DNA of 6,515 nt from Fidelibacterota bacterium (GCA_016936335.1 JAFGXZ010000192.1:1-6515); one strand, 5' to 3'. Positions 1 through 5,207 are shown, counted from the first letter of the stretch. Program-made: numbers and translations. The notes: a model not told the origin generated them from the sequence alone.

Positions 1-291
1 GCTTATAAATTTAAAGAAGGCGCTATCAAAGTTGTTGAGGATTTCAATTTTACAGAAGCCAAAGCTAAAACAATGCGTGAGATGCTGATTGCCTTTGGAA
101 TTGAGAACAAACGGATTACGTTACTGGCAACGAATGTAAGTGAAAACCTCTATCTGGCAACGCGGAATTTTTATAATATTCTTCTGGTCGAAGCAGAAAG
201 AGCGTCCACCTATGATATGTTGGATTGCGAAGTACTGCTGATTGACAAAGAAGGATTGGAAAAATTAAATAGCCGGCTTCTGGTTAACTAA
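1..291 (+). CDS. rplD: Large-subunit ribosomal protein L4 (uL4), C-terminal part, 5' truncated by window edge
   Basis: The reading frame is open from the first base and encodes the last 96 residues of L4, ending in TAA. L4 binds 23S rRNA domain I early in 50S assembly, and its long loop lines the exit tunnel; in some bacteria it also represses its own operon. The visible part is the globular C-terminal domain. It shows the family pattern of a core strand (KVVEDFNF), a helix ending in LIAFGIENKRITLLATNVSENLYLATRNFYNI, and the closing segment with STYDMLDCEVLLIDKEGLEKL, which matches the usual 'Y-D-[LM]-L-…-L-[LV]-[LI]-[TD]-…-A/G-L-E' ending. The tunnel loop lies upstream of the window and cannot be assessed. 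An internal ATG at 73 is not the start, because conserved sequence continues upstream of it in frame. It sits 13 nt before rplW, as expected for the S10 operon. Confidence 0.95.
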   Translation, partial: AYKFKEGAIKVVEDFNFTEAKAKTMREMLIAFGIENKRITLLATNVSENLYLATRNFYNILLVEAERASTYDMLDCEVLLIDKEGLEKLNSRLLVN

Positions 292-304
292 TAGGAATTG
301 AATA

Positions 305-628
305 ATGTCGATAAAAGGTACCATCATAATTAAACCGATTTTGACTGAAAAAATCAACAAACTTCAGGAAACTGAACGGAAGTATGGTTTCAGAGTTCAT
401 TCGGACGCCAATAAAATCGAAATTAAAAAAGCCGTCGAAGATCGTTTTGGAGTAAAAGTCGAAAAGGTCGCTACTATGAATGTACAGGGAAAAACAAAAC
501 AGATGACTGTACGTAGTGGTGGACGGGTTATCCGTACGAGTGGCAAACGCTCTGACTGGAAAAAAGCGATTGTTACGTTAAAACAGGGTGAGAAAATAGA
601 TTTCTATCAAGGAGAAACTGCGGTATAG
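305..628 (+). CDS. rplW: Large-subunit ribosomal protein L23 (uL23)
   Basis: The product is 107 residues, slightly longer than the usual 95-100. L23 binds 23S rRNA domain III at the tunnel exit and is the docking site for trigger factor and the signal recognition particle. Visible family features are the N-terminal IIIKPILTEK segment (residues 7-16), whose Glu15 aligns with the Glu of E. coli L23 that contacts trigger factor; the NKIEIKKAVEDRFGVKVEKVATMNVQGK block (36-63); and the ending SDWKKAIVTLKQGEKIDFYQG (83-103). The middle loop (about 64-82, rich in Arg, Gly and Thr) is the basic rRNA-contacting extension. The ATG start is supported by AGGAA at 293-297, seven bases upstream, and by the position of the conserved KPILTEK motif. 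The sequence style, especially IVTLKQGEKIDFY, resembles FCB-group bacteria. Confidence 0.96.
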   Translation: MSIKGTIIIKPILTEKINKLQETERKYGFRVHSDANKIEIKKAVEDRFGVKVEKVATMNVQGKTKQMTVRSGGRVIRTSGKRSDWKKAIVTLKQGEKIDFYQGETAV

Positions 629-632
629 TATC

Positions 633-1460
633 ATGGGTATAAAGAAAATCAAACCAACGACACCAGGACAGCGTTTTAAATCGGTTGATACGTTTGAAGA
701 TATCACCACTACAACGCCGGAAAAAAGCCTGCTTACACCGATGAAAAGCTCCGGTGGGCGGAATAACCGAGGTCGTGTGACTTCACGCAGACGTGGAGGT
801 GGTCATAAGCGTGCGTATCGGATTATCGATTTTAAACGTGATAAACACGATATCGAGGCAACTGTCAAGACCATTGAATATGATCCCAACAGATCCTCGC
901 GCATTGCGTTGCTTAACTATTCAGACGGTGAAAAACGGTATATAATTGCTCCCGATGGTTTGCAGGTGGGCAATGTCATTGTTTCCGGACCGGATGCTCC
1001 AATTAAAATGGGGAATTCACTGCCTTTAAAGAATATTCCGGCAGGTACGTTTGTCCATAACATTGAATTGAAACCCAAAAAAGGTGGTCAGATTGCCCGG
1101 GGAGCCGGAACATCTGCTCAGATAATGGCCAAAGAAGGCAAATATGTAACACTGAAAATGCCATCCGGTGAGATGCGTCTCATTCTGGCAGAATGTTATG
1201 CGACTATTGGTCAGGTTAGTAATAAAACCCATGAAAATATTAGTTTGGGGAAAGCAGGACGAAACCGTTGGTTAGGCCGTCGTCCGAAAGTGCGTGGAGT
1301 TGCCATGAATCCGCTTGACCATCCAATGGGTGGTGGCGAAGGAAAAAGCTCCGGTGGTCGTCATCCAACCACACCATGGGGTAAGCCAACAAAGGGATAC
1401 AGGACCCGCAAAAAAAATCATCCTAGTGATAAATTTATTGTCAAGAGACGCAGCAAATAA
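633..1460 (+). CDS. rplB: Large-subunit ribosomal protein L2 (uL2)
   Basis: The product is 275 residues, the normal family length. L2 is a primary 23S rRNA binder near the peptidyl transferase centre and is needed for subunit association and peptide-bond activity. An OB-fold RNA-binding domain (about 42-118) contains GGRNNRGRVTSRRRGGGHKRAYR. An SH3-like domain follows (about 124-252), with LPLKNIPAGTFVHNIELKPKKGGQ, the AGTSAQIMAKEGKY block and MPSGEMRLI. The C-terminal basic tail has the MNPLDHPMGGGEG loop (225-237) and ends SDKFIVKRRSK. The loop keeps Asp229 and His230; His230 aligns with the essential His of E. coli L2. The next conserved His is Met232 here. The start is 4 nt after the rplW stop with no good ribosome binding site at normal spacing, so translation is probably coupled to rplW. 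The start is fixed by the MGIKKIKPTTPGQR N-terminus. Confidence 0.98.
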   Translation: MGIKKIKPTTPGQRFKSVDTFEDITTTTPEKSLLTPMKSSGGRNNRGRVTSRRRGGGHKRAYRIIDFKRDKHDIEATVKTIEYDPNRSSRIALLNYSDGEKRYIIAPDGLQVGNVIVSGPDAPIKMGNSLPLKNIPAGTFVHNIELKPKKGGQIARGAGTSAQIMAKEGKYVTLKMPSGEMRLILAECYATIGQVSNKTHENISLGKAGRNRWLGRRPKVRGVAMNPLDHPMGGGEGKSSGGRHPTTPWGKPTKGYRTRKKNHPSDKFIVKRRSK

Positions 1461-1476
1461 TTAGGGAGAATACAGA

Positions 1477-1749
1477 ATGACTCGTTCGCTGAAAAAGGGA
1501 CCCCACATAGATGTCAAATTGCTCGGAAAAATCAACGAGATGAACGAATCCGGCAAAAAGAAGGTTGTTAAAACCTGGGCAAGACGATCGACAATATCTC
1601 CGGAATTTGTTGGTCATACATTTGCGGTGCACAACGGGAATAAATTTATTCCGGTCTTTGTTACGGAAAATATGGTAGGACATAAATTAGGCGAGTTTGC
1701 TCACACCCGAACATTCCGTGGACACGCCGGATCTGATAAAAAAAGGTAA
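1477..1749 (+). CDS. rpsS: Small-subunit ribosomal protein S19 (uS19)
   Basis: The product is 90 residues, the normal length. S19 sits in the head of the 30S subunit with S13, contacts 16S rRNA and lies close to the A-site tRNA. The family signature is intact: RSLKKGPHIDVKL at 3-15, TWARRSTISPEFVGHTFAVHNGNKFIPV at 33-60, and ENMVGHKLGEFAHTRTFRGHAG at 64-85. Residue 76 is His, where the family nearly always has Pro (GEFAPTRTF or GEFSPTRTF). The codon is CAC at 1702-1704. The ATG start has a strong AGGGAG at 1463-1468, eight bases upstream. It follows rplB by 16 nt and precedes rplV by 12 nt. The MNESGKKKVVKTWARRS segment is FCB-like in style. Confidence 0.97.
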   Translation: MTRSLKKGPHIDVKLLGKINEMNESGKKKVVKTWARRSTISPEFVGHTFAVHNGNKFIPVFVTENMVGHKLGEFAHTRTFRGHAGSDKKR

Positions 1750-1761
1750 GAAATAGGTATT

Positions 1762-2124
1762 ATGGAAGCGAAAGCAATAAGTAGACACGTTAGACAATCG
1801 GCCCGAAAAGTGCGTCTGGTTGCCGATATGGTCCGGGGAAAAAATATCGAATTTGCTCTGAATGCCCTTCACTTCAGCAACAAGAAGGCATCTGAGACCG
1901 TTGAAAAGACGATTCGCTCAGCAGTTTCAAATCTGATGAATCTTGAAGGTGGCTCCGGAATAGAACCCGAGGATTTATTTGTCAAGACTATTTTTGTTGA
2001 TGAAGCAGGAATCGCACGGCGTTTTCGAGCGGGCTCAATGGGACGTGCATCAATTATACGGAAACGTTCCAGCCACTTAACGGTAATCGTTGCTGAAAAA
2101 GAAAACAAGAAAAAGAAAAAATAA
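1762..2124 (+). CDS. rplV: Large-subunit ribosomal protein L22 (uL22)
   Basis: The product is 120 residues, close to the usual 110-120. L22 contacts all 23S rRNA domains, and its long beta-hairpin reaches the narrow part of the exit tunnel, where macrolides bind and stalling peptides are sensed. Visible features are AISRHVRQSARKVRLVADMVRGK (5-27), the helical middle with ASETVEKTIRSAVSNLMN (43-60), and the hairpin plus end FVDEAGIARRFRAGSMGRASIIRKRSSHLTVIV (78-110). In the hairpin, the usual 'EGP' and 'PRA' tip residues are replaced (EAG at 81-83; AGSM at 90-93), while the following GRA and RKR-SH are conserved. The protein ends in a lysine-only tail of five residues. The start has only a weak AGG at 1755-1757, four bases upstream, and the S19 stop is close, so coupling is likely. 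Confidence 0.96.
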   Translation: MEAKAISRHVRQSARKVRLVADMVRGKNIEFALNALHFSNKKASETVEKTIRSAVSNLMNLEGGSGIEPEDLFVKTIFVDEAGIARRFRAGSMGRASIIRKRSSHLTVIVAEKENKKKKK

Positions 2125-2125
2125 C

Positions 2126-2131
2126 GGGAGG
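2126..2131 (+). promoter_or_regulatory. Shine-Dalgarno GGGAGG for the TTG start of rpsC
   Basis: GGGAGG lies just after the rplV stop codon and leaves only four bases before the TTG start of rpsC. This is a strong match to the anti-Shine-Dalgarno sequence at slightly short spacing. It supports the TTG as the true start together with the conserved N-terminal protein sequence. Confidence 0.75.
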
Positions 2132-2135
2132 TTGC

Positions 2136-2771
2136 TTGGGTCAGAAAGTTCATCCTATCGGATTTCGTCTCGGATTTAATAAAACCTGGAGCAGTAACTG
2201 GTTTGACGAGCGGAACTATACAGAAAAGTTAACTGAAGATTTAAAACTTCGTCGTTATATTCTCAAACGTTTGCCAAACGCTGGTGTCAGTGGAGTGGAT
2301 ATTCATCGTACATCGAAAAAAATTACTATTTCGATCAAAACATCCCGTCCGGGTATTGTTATTGGTAGAAAAGGTGAAGAGGTTGACCTGCTCCGTCTCG
2401 AACTTCAAAAATTGACCAATACCGATGTTCAGGTAAACGTTAACGAGATTAAAAGACCGGAATTAGATGCCGTCCTGGTTGGGAATAATATTGCCGCCCA
2501 GCTTGTAAAAAAGGTATCGTTCAGACGAGCCGTTAAAAAAGCGATTCAGGCAACCATGCGAATGGGCGCGGAAGGTATTCGTGTGCAGTGCAGCGGACGC
2601 CTTGGCGGTGCCGAAATGTCACGCACGGAAACCTACCGGGAAGGAAGAGTTCCGCTGCATACATTACGAGCAGATATCGATTTTGCTTCAATTACGGCCC
2701 ATACAACCTATGGCTGTATTGGTATCAAAGTCTGGATTTGTAACGGTGAATCATACAATAAAATGCAATAA
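2136..2771 (+). CDS. rpsC: Small-subunit ribosomal protein S3 (uS3), TTG start
   Basis: The product is 211 residues, within the family's 206-240 range; it lacks the long C-terminal tail of E. coli S3. S3 is in the 30S head at the mRNA entry tunnel, binds 16S rRNA with S10 and S14, and contributes to the ribosome's helicase activity. The N-terminal family start is GQKVHPIGFRLGFNKTWSSNW (2-22). The type-II KH domain has its GXXG loop as GRKG at 77-80. The S3 C-terminal domain has FRRAVKKAIQ at 129-138 (Arg130, Arg131 and Lys134 align with the E. coli helicase residues), SGRLGGAEMSRTETYREGRVPLHTLRADIDF (153-183) and TTYGCIGIKVWI. Translation must start at TTG 2136-2138: the conserved MGQKVHP begins exactly there and no ATG or GTG is in frame between the rplV stop and this codon. 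Confidence 0.97.
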   Translation: MGQKVHPIGFRLGFNKTWSSNWFDERNYTEKLTEDLKLRRYILKRLPNAGVSGVDIHRTSKKITISIKTSRPGIVIGRKGEEVDLLRLELQKLTNTDVQVNVNEIKRPELDAVLVGNNIAAQLVKKVSFRRAVKKAIQATMRMGAEGIRVQCSGRLGGAEMSRTETYREGRVPLHTLRADIDFASITAHTTYGCIGIKVWICNGESYNKMQ

Positions 2772-2783
2772 GGGATTATAAAC

Positions 2784-3203
2784 ATGCTGGCACCTCGTAA
2801 AGTAAAACATCGCAAGCAACAAAAAGGAAGAATGAAAGGCGTGGCAACCCGTGGCAATGAAGTCAGTTTCGGCCATTTTGGACTGAAGGCTGTCGAACCG
2901 GGTTGGATATCAAGCCGACAGATTGAAGCCGTTCGTGTTGCGATTACCAGAAAAGTTCGTAAACATGGTAAAATGTGGATACGGATATTTCCCGATAAAC
3001 CGATCACAAAAAAACCGGCTGAAACCCGAATGGGAAAGGGTAAAGGCGTTCCGGAATATTGGGTTGCGGTTATTAAACCGGGTCGGGTTTTATTTGAAGT
3101 CGAGGTTGCCGATTATGAACAGGCAAAAGAGGCCTTCTCCACGGCTGTACACAAACTGCCGATCAAGACAAAAGTCGTATCAAGACGCGAAGTAGGAGCG
3201 TAG
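2784..3203 (+). CDS. rplP: Large-subunit ribosomal protein L16 (uL16)
   Basis: The product is 139 residues, against a usual 136-141. L16 joins late in 50S assembly between the central protuberance and the A-site region and helps to position A- and P-site tRNA. Family blocks are MLAPRKVKHRKQQKGRMKG (1-19), SFGHFGLKAVEPGWISSRQIEAVRVAITR (28-56), WIRIFPDKPITKKPAETRMGKGKGVPEYWVA (65-95) and the ending HKLPIKTKVVSRRE. Arg82, in RMGKGKG, aligns with E. coli Arg81, the residue hydroxylated by the oxygenase RoxA in some proteobacteria; the residue is present here, but modification cannot be inferred. The ATG start has AAGGGA at 2770-2775, overlapping the rpsC stop, with eight bases of spacing. The gene ends one base before rpmC. 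Confidence 0.97.
   Translation: MLAPRKVKHRKQQKGRMKGVATRGNEVSFGHFGLKAVEPGWISSRQIEAVRVAITRKVRKHGKMWIRIFPDKPITKKPAETRMGKGKGVPEYWVAVIKPGRVLFEVEVADYEQAKEAFSTAVHKLPIKTKVVSRREVGA
3194..3198 (+). promoter_or_regulatory. Shine-Dalgarno AGGAG for the GTG start of rpmC, inside the end of rplP
   Basis: AGGAG lies within the last codons of rplP, six bases before the GTG start of rpmC. The rplP stop TAG and the GTG are separated by one base, so ribosomes finishing L16 can reinitiate directly on L29. It decides the GTG start, since an ATG-initiated L29 would lack the conserved N-terminal helix start. Confidence 0.75.
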
Positions 3204-3204
3204 T

Positions 3205-3423
3205 GTGAAGAAAAGTCAATTAAGAGATATGTCGATTGCAGAGCTTGAAGCCAAGCTTCAGGATAACACGACAGCACTGGAAAACCTCCGGTTTCAGAAA
3301 GCACTGCAGCAGTTGGAAAACCCGTTGAAAATCAAACAGGTTCGTCGGGAAATAGCCCAGATCATAACCGTTTTGCATGAATCAAAACTGGGTATTGAAC
3401 GACAGGGTAAACAGGGTAATTAA
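3205..3423 (+). CDS. rpmC: Large-subunit ribosomal protein L29 (uL29), GTG start
   Basis: The product is 72 residues, within the usual 60-75. L29 is a small two-helix protein next to L23 at the tunnel exit, part of the platform for trigger factor and SRP. It shows the family pattern: KKSQLRDMSIAELEAKL (2-18) as the first helix entry, LENLRFQKALQQLENPLKIKQVRREIAQIITVLHE (25-59) covering the antiparallel helical hairpin, with the LRFQ…QLENP…I…VRREIA signature. The last dozen residues (KLGIERQGKQGN) are a polar tail with no obvious role. It starts at GTG 3205-3207, one base after the rplP stop, which indicates translational coupling. The next gene, rpsQ, follows after 17 nt. Confidence 0.95.
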   Translation: MKKSQLRDMSIAELEAKLQDNTTALENLRFQKALQQLENPLKIKQVRREIAQIITVLHESKLGIERQGKQGN

Positions 3424-3440
3424 ACACAGGAACAGAGAAG

Positions 3441-3704
3441 ATGGAATCAGGCACAAATAAAAAATCTCTCATTGGTAAAGTCGTTAGTAATAAAATGGAT
3501 AAGACCATCGTTGTTACGATTGAAAGAACCGTGAAGCATTCGGTCTACGGAAAATATATTCGCAGAACTTCCAAGTGTTACGCCCATGATCCCGAAAATA
3601 AATGTCAGATTGGGGATGTTGTTCGGATCGAAGAATCCCGACCGCTCAGCCGAAATAAACGCTGGAATTTGGTAGAAGTTTTAGTCGCTAGGATGAAAGA
3701 TTAA
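3441..3704 (+). CDS. rpsQ: Small-subunit ribosomal protein S17 (uS17)
   Basis: The product is 87 residues, normal for bacteria. S17 is an OB-fold protein that binds helices 7 and 11 of 16S rRNA as a primary assembly protein of the 30S body. The signature is clear: LIGKVVSNKMDKTIVVTIERTVKHSVYGKYIRRTSK (10-45), with the GxVxSxKMDKTxVV and YGKYIRRT motifs, then AHDPENKCQIGDVVRIEESRPLSRNKRWNLVEVL (48-81). Two cysteines (46 and 55) are present in the loop but are isolated and do not form a metal-binding pattern. The ATG start has AGGAA at 3428-3432 with eight bases of spacing. It closes the S10-type half of the cluster; rplN begins 12 nt later, too short to hold a terminator and new promoter. Confidence 0.96.
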   Translation: MESGTNKKSLIGKVVSNKMDKTIVVTIERTVKHSVYGKYIRRTSKCYAHDPENKCQIGDVVRIEESRPLSRNKRWNLVEVLVARMKD

Positions 3705-3716
3705 GGGGTAGTTCCG

Positions 3717-4085
3717 ATGATACAGCAAGAAACAAGAATGAATGTTGCCGACAATACAGGAGCCAAAAAAGTCCTGTGTATTCGGGTTATAGGTGGTTCA
3801 GGACGGAGATATGCGTCAATTGGCGATATTGTAATCGTGACCGTAAAACAGGCATCACCAAACGGAATGATTAAAAAGGGTGAGAAGTCAAAAGCCGTCA
3901 TCGTCCGTACAAAGAAAGAAATTCGTCGTAAAGATGGTTCTTATATTCGATTTGATGATAACGCTGCGGTGCTGATTGACAATAATTTAGAACCTCGCGG
4001 AACCCGTATTTTTGGGCCGGTTGCCAGAGAACTCCGCGAAAAGAATTATATGAAAATCGTATCAATGGCCCCTGAGGTACTGTAA
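3717..4085 (+). CDS. rplN: Large-subunit ribosomal protein L14 (uL14)
   Basis: The product is 122 residues, exactly the standard bacterial length. L14 lies at the subunit interface, forms bridge contacts with 16S rRNA helix 14, and is the binding site of the silencing factor RsfS. Family blocks run without a break: MIQQETRMNVADNTGAKKVLCIRVIGG (1-27), GRRYASIGDIVIVTVKQA (29-46), KKGEKSKAVIVRTKKEIRRKDGSYIRFDDNAAVLIDN (53-89), and EPRGTRIFGPVARELREKNYMKIVSMAPEVL (92-122). The GRRYAS-GD form is what I recall from FCB-group bacteria. The ATG start has AAGGGG at 3703-3708, overlapping the rpsQ stop, with eight bases of spacing. It is the first gene of the spc-type half. Confidence 0.98.
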   Translation: MIQQETRMNVADNTGAKKVLCIRVIGGSGRRYASIGDIVIVTVKQASPNGMIKKGEKSKAVIVRTKKEIRRKDGSYIRFDDNAAVLIDNNLEPRGTRIFGPVARELREKNYMKIVSMAPEVL

Positions 4086-4097
4086 AGGAGAATTAGG

Positions 4098-4412
4098 ATG
4101 ATTCGTGTTCGGAAAAACGATATGGTTAAGGTTATTTCCGGTAATTATAAAGGTAAAACCGGACGGGTATTGAAGGTCTATCTGGATACCGATCGGGTTA
4201 TTGTCGAAGGTGTGAATTTTATTAAACGGCATACACGTCCCAGCCAGAACAATCAGCAGGGCGGCATTGTGGAAAAAGAAGCGCCGATTCATGTTTCGAA
4301 TATTGTACTCCTTTTTAATAATAAACCGACCAAGGTTGGATATAAAACACTGAAAGATGGAAAAAAGGTTCGCTATTCAAAAGAGACCGGCGAAGTAATC
4401 GACGCTAATTAG
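4098..4412 (+). CDS. rplX: Large-subunit ribosomal protein L24 (uL24)
   Basis: The product is 104 residues, within the usual 100-110. L24 is one of the two assembly-initiator proteins of the 50S subunit; it binds the 5' end of 23S rRNA and also sits at the tunnel exit. The N-terminal KOW domain is VRKNDMVKVISGNYKGKTGRVLKVYLDTDRVIVEGVN (4-40), with the Gly of the KOW motif (VISGNYKGKTGRVLKV) intact. It is followed by the typical HTRPSQNNQQGGIVEKEAPIHVSNIVLL (45-72) and a basic C-terminal part. The ATG start has AAGGAG at 4085-4090, seven bases upstream and overlapping the rplN stop. It is followed by rplE after 11 nt. Confidence 0.97.
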   Translation: MIRVRKNDMVKVISGNYKGKTGRVLKVYLDTDRVIVEGVNFIKRHTRPSQNNQQGGIVEKEAPIHVSNIVLLFNNKPTKVGYKTLKDGKKVRYSKETGEVIDAN

Positions 4413-4417
4413 AGGAG
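4413..4417 (+). promoter_or_regulatory. Shine-Dalgarno AGGAG for the GTG start of rplE
   Basis: AGGAG directly follows the rplX stop codon and leaves six bases before the GTG that begins L5. The spacing is optimal and the following codons give a normal L5 N-terminus (MAKKAEYKPRLLELY), so GTG is chosen as the start. Confidence 0.75.
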
Positions 4418-4423
4418 TCATAA

Positions 4424-5020
4424 GTGGCTAAGAAAGCAGAATATAAACCAAGACTTTTAGAACTATACGAGACGACCGTTGTGCCGGCAATGATCAAGAA
4501 GTTTGGTTACAAAAACACCATGGAAGTTCCTAAACTGCAGAAGATCAGTTTGAATATTGGTGTTGGCAAATCCAAAGATGAACCGGCAGCCCTGAAACAT
4601 GCCCAGGAAGACATTCGGATTATTACCGGTCAACAACCGGTTGTCACCAAAGCAAAAAAAGCAATCTCAAATTTTAAAATCCGCCAGGGTGATCCCGTGG
4701 GATGTAGTGTAACCCTGCGTCGGTTTACGATGTATGAATTTCTGGACCGGCTGATTTCGATTGCGTTGCCCCGGGTACGTGATTTTTCCGGAATGCCGGA
4801 CAAGGCATTTGACGGTCGCGGAAATTACAATATGGGTATTAAAGAACAGATCATCTTTCCCGAAATTGATTATGATAAAGTTGACAAAATTCGCGGAATG
4901 AATATTACATTTACGACAACCGCAAAAACCGATGCGGAAGCACATGAACTTCTGGTACTTTTTGGATTCCCGTTTAAAAAACGACCAGTAAAAGATGTAA
5001 GCGCAGGGGAGAATAACTGA
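4424..5020 (+). CDS. rplE: Large-subunit ribosomal protein L5 (uL5), GTG start
   Basis: The product is 198 residues, somewhat longer than the usual 179-190. L5 forms the 5S rRNA complex with L18 (and L25) in the central protuberance and contacts P-site tRNA. It has the L5 N-terminal domain (about 28-84) with YKNTMEVPKLQKISLNIGVG and the KAKKAISNFKIRQGDPVG hinge (77-93). The C-terminal domain (about 94-181) has CSVTLRRFTMYEFLDRLISIALPRVRDFSGMPDKAFDGRGNYNMGIKEQIIFPEI and MNITFTTTAKTDAEAHELL. The extra length is mostly a tail of about 12 residues after the usual FPFKK ending (RPVKDVSAGENN); the DNA of this tail also holds the rpsN ribosome binding site. The start is GTG 4424-4426, supported by AGGAG six bases upstream. 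The gene ends one base before rpsN. Confidence 0.97.
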   Translation: MAKKAEYKPRLLELYETTVVPAMIKKFGYKNTMEVPKLQKISLNIGVGKSKDEPAALKHAQEDIRIITGQQPVVTKAKKAISNFKIRQGDPVGCSVTLRRFTMYEFLDRLISIALPRVRDFSGMPDKAFDGRGNYNMGIKEQIIFPEIDYDKVDKIRGMNITFTTTAKTDAEAHELLVLFGFPFKKRPVKDVSAGENN

Positions 5021-5021
5021 T

Positions 5022-5207
5022 ATGGCAAAAAAATCGATGATCGCGAAAGCGAAGCGTAAACCAAAATTCTCTACCCGGACAAACAACAGATGTTCGGTTT
5101 GTGGCAGACCGCGTTCATATTATCGTAAATTCGGCCTCTGTCGTTTATGTTTCCGAGAGTTAGCTCTCAAGGGTGAAATTCCAGGTATTACAAAAGCTAG
5201 CTGGTAA
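5022..5207 (+). CDS. rpsN: Small-subunit ribosomal protein S14 type Z (uS14), zinc-ribbon form
   Basis: The product is 61 residues, the length of the zinc-binding short form; zinc-free forms are about 89-101. S14 binds 16S rRNA in the 30S head beside S3 and S10. Two CxxC pairs are visible, Cys24-Cys27 and Cys40-Cys43, the classic four-cysteine zinc ribbon, within NRCSVCGRPRSYYRKFGLCRLCFRELALKGEIPGITKASW (22-61), whose RGYxRKFGxCRxCFRELA pattern and final KASW are family hallmarks. The ATG start lies one base after the rplE stop (TGA-T-ATG) and has AGGGGAG at 5005-5011, ten bases upstream, inside rplE, so it is probably coupled to L5 synthesis. Some bacteria keep a second, cysteine-free S14 gene for zinc shortage; none is in this window. 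Confidence 0.97.
   Translation: MAKKSMIAKAKRKPKFSTRTNNRCSVCGRPRSYYRKFGLCRLCFRELALKGEIPGITKASW

Noticed and set aside
744..1357. A 14-base direct repeat within rplB (744-757 and 1344-1357), exactly 600 bases apart.
   Set aside because: Both copies encode the same hexapeptide KSSGGR, in two normal L2 rRNA-contact segments. Likely chance codon agreement rather than a DNA element.
1410..1417. Run of eight A in rplB giving a slippery-type A-AAA-AAT heptamer.
   Set aside because: The conserved L2 C-terminus continues in frame to its normal end, and no useful product or stimulatory structure is seen in the other frames.
2708..3007. Minus-strand open frame across rpsC and rplP, and other antisense frames such as 4667-5086 and 5563-5958.
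   Set aside because: They lie opposite strongly conserved ribosomal protein genes, show no recognisable domain and have no convincing ribosome binding sites; they are shadows of the coding strand.
2923..3195. Plus-strand alternative frame of 90 codons inside rplP, and a similar one at 2581-2781 inside rpsC.
   Set aside because: Both overlap conserved S3 or L16 sequence in another frame and resemble no known protein.
3581..3610. Two cysteines in S17 (Cys46 and Cys55) as a possible metal site.
   Set aside because: They are single cysteines with nine-residue spacing and no partner pair; S17 is not a zinc protein.
3702..3717. Possible boundary between S10 and spc operons with its own promoter.
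   Set aside because: The spacer is 12 nt and consists of the rplN ribosome binding site; no terminator or promoter fits, and none was evident in the end of rpsQ.
4409..4431. Possible small hairpin at the rplX-rplE junction, the place where E. coli S8 binds spc mRNA to repress it.
   Set aside because: Only a four-pair stem with one G-U can be drawn, and I cannot see the internal-loop pattern of the 16S helix 21 site. Not enough to claim an S8 operator.
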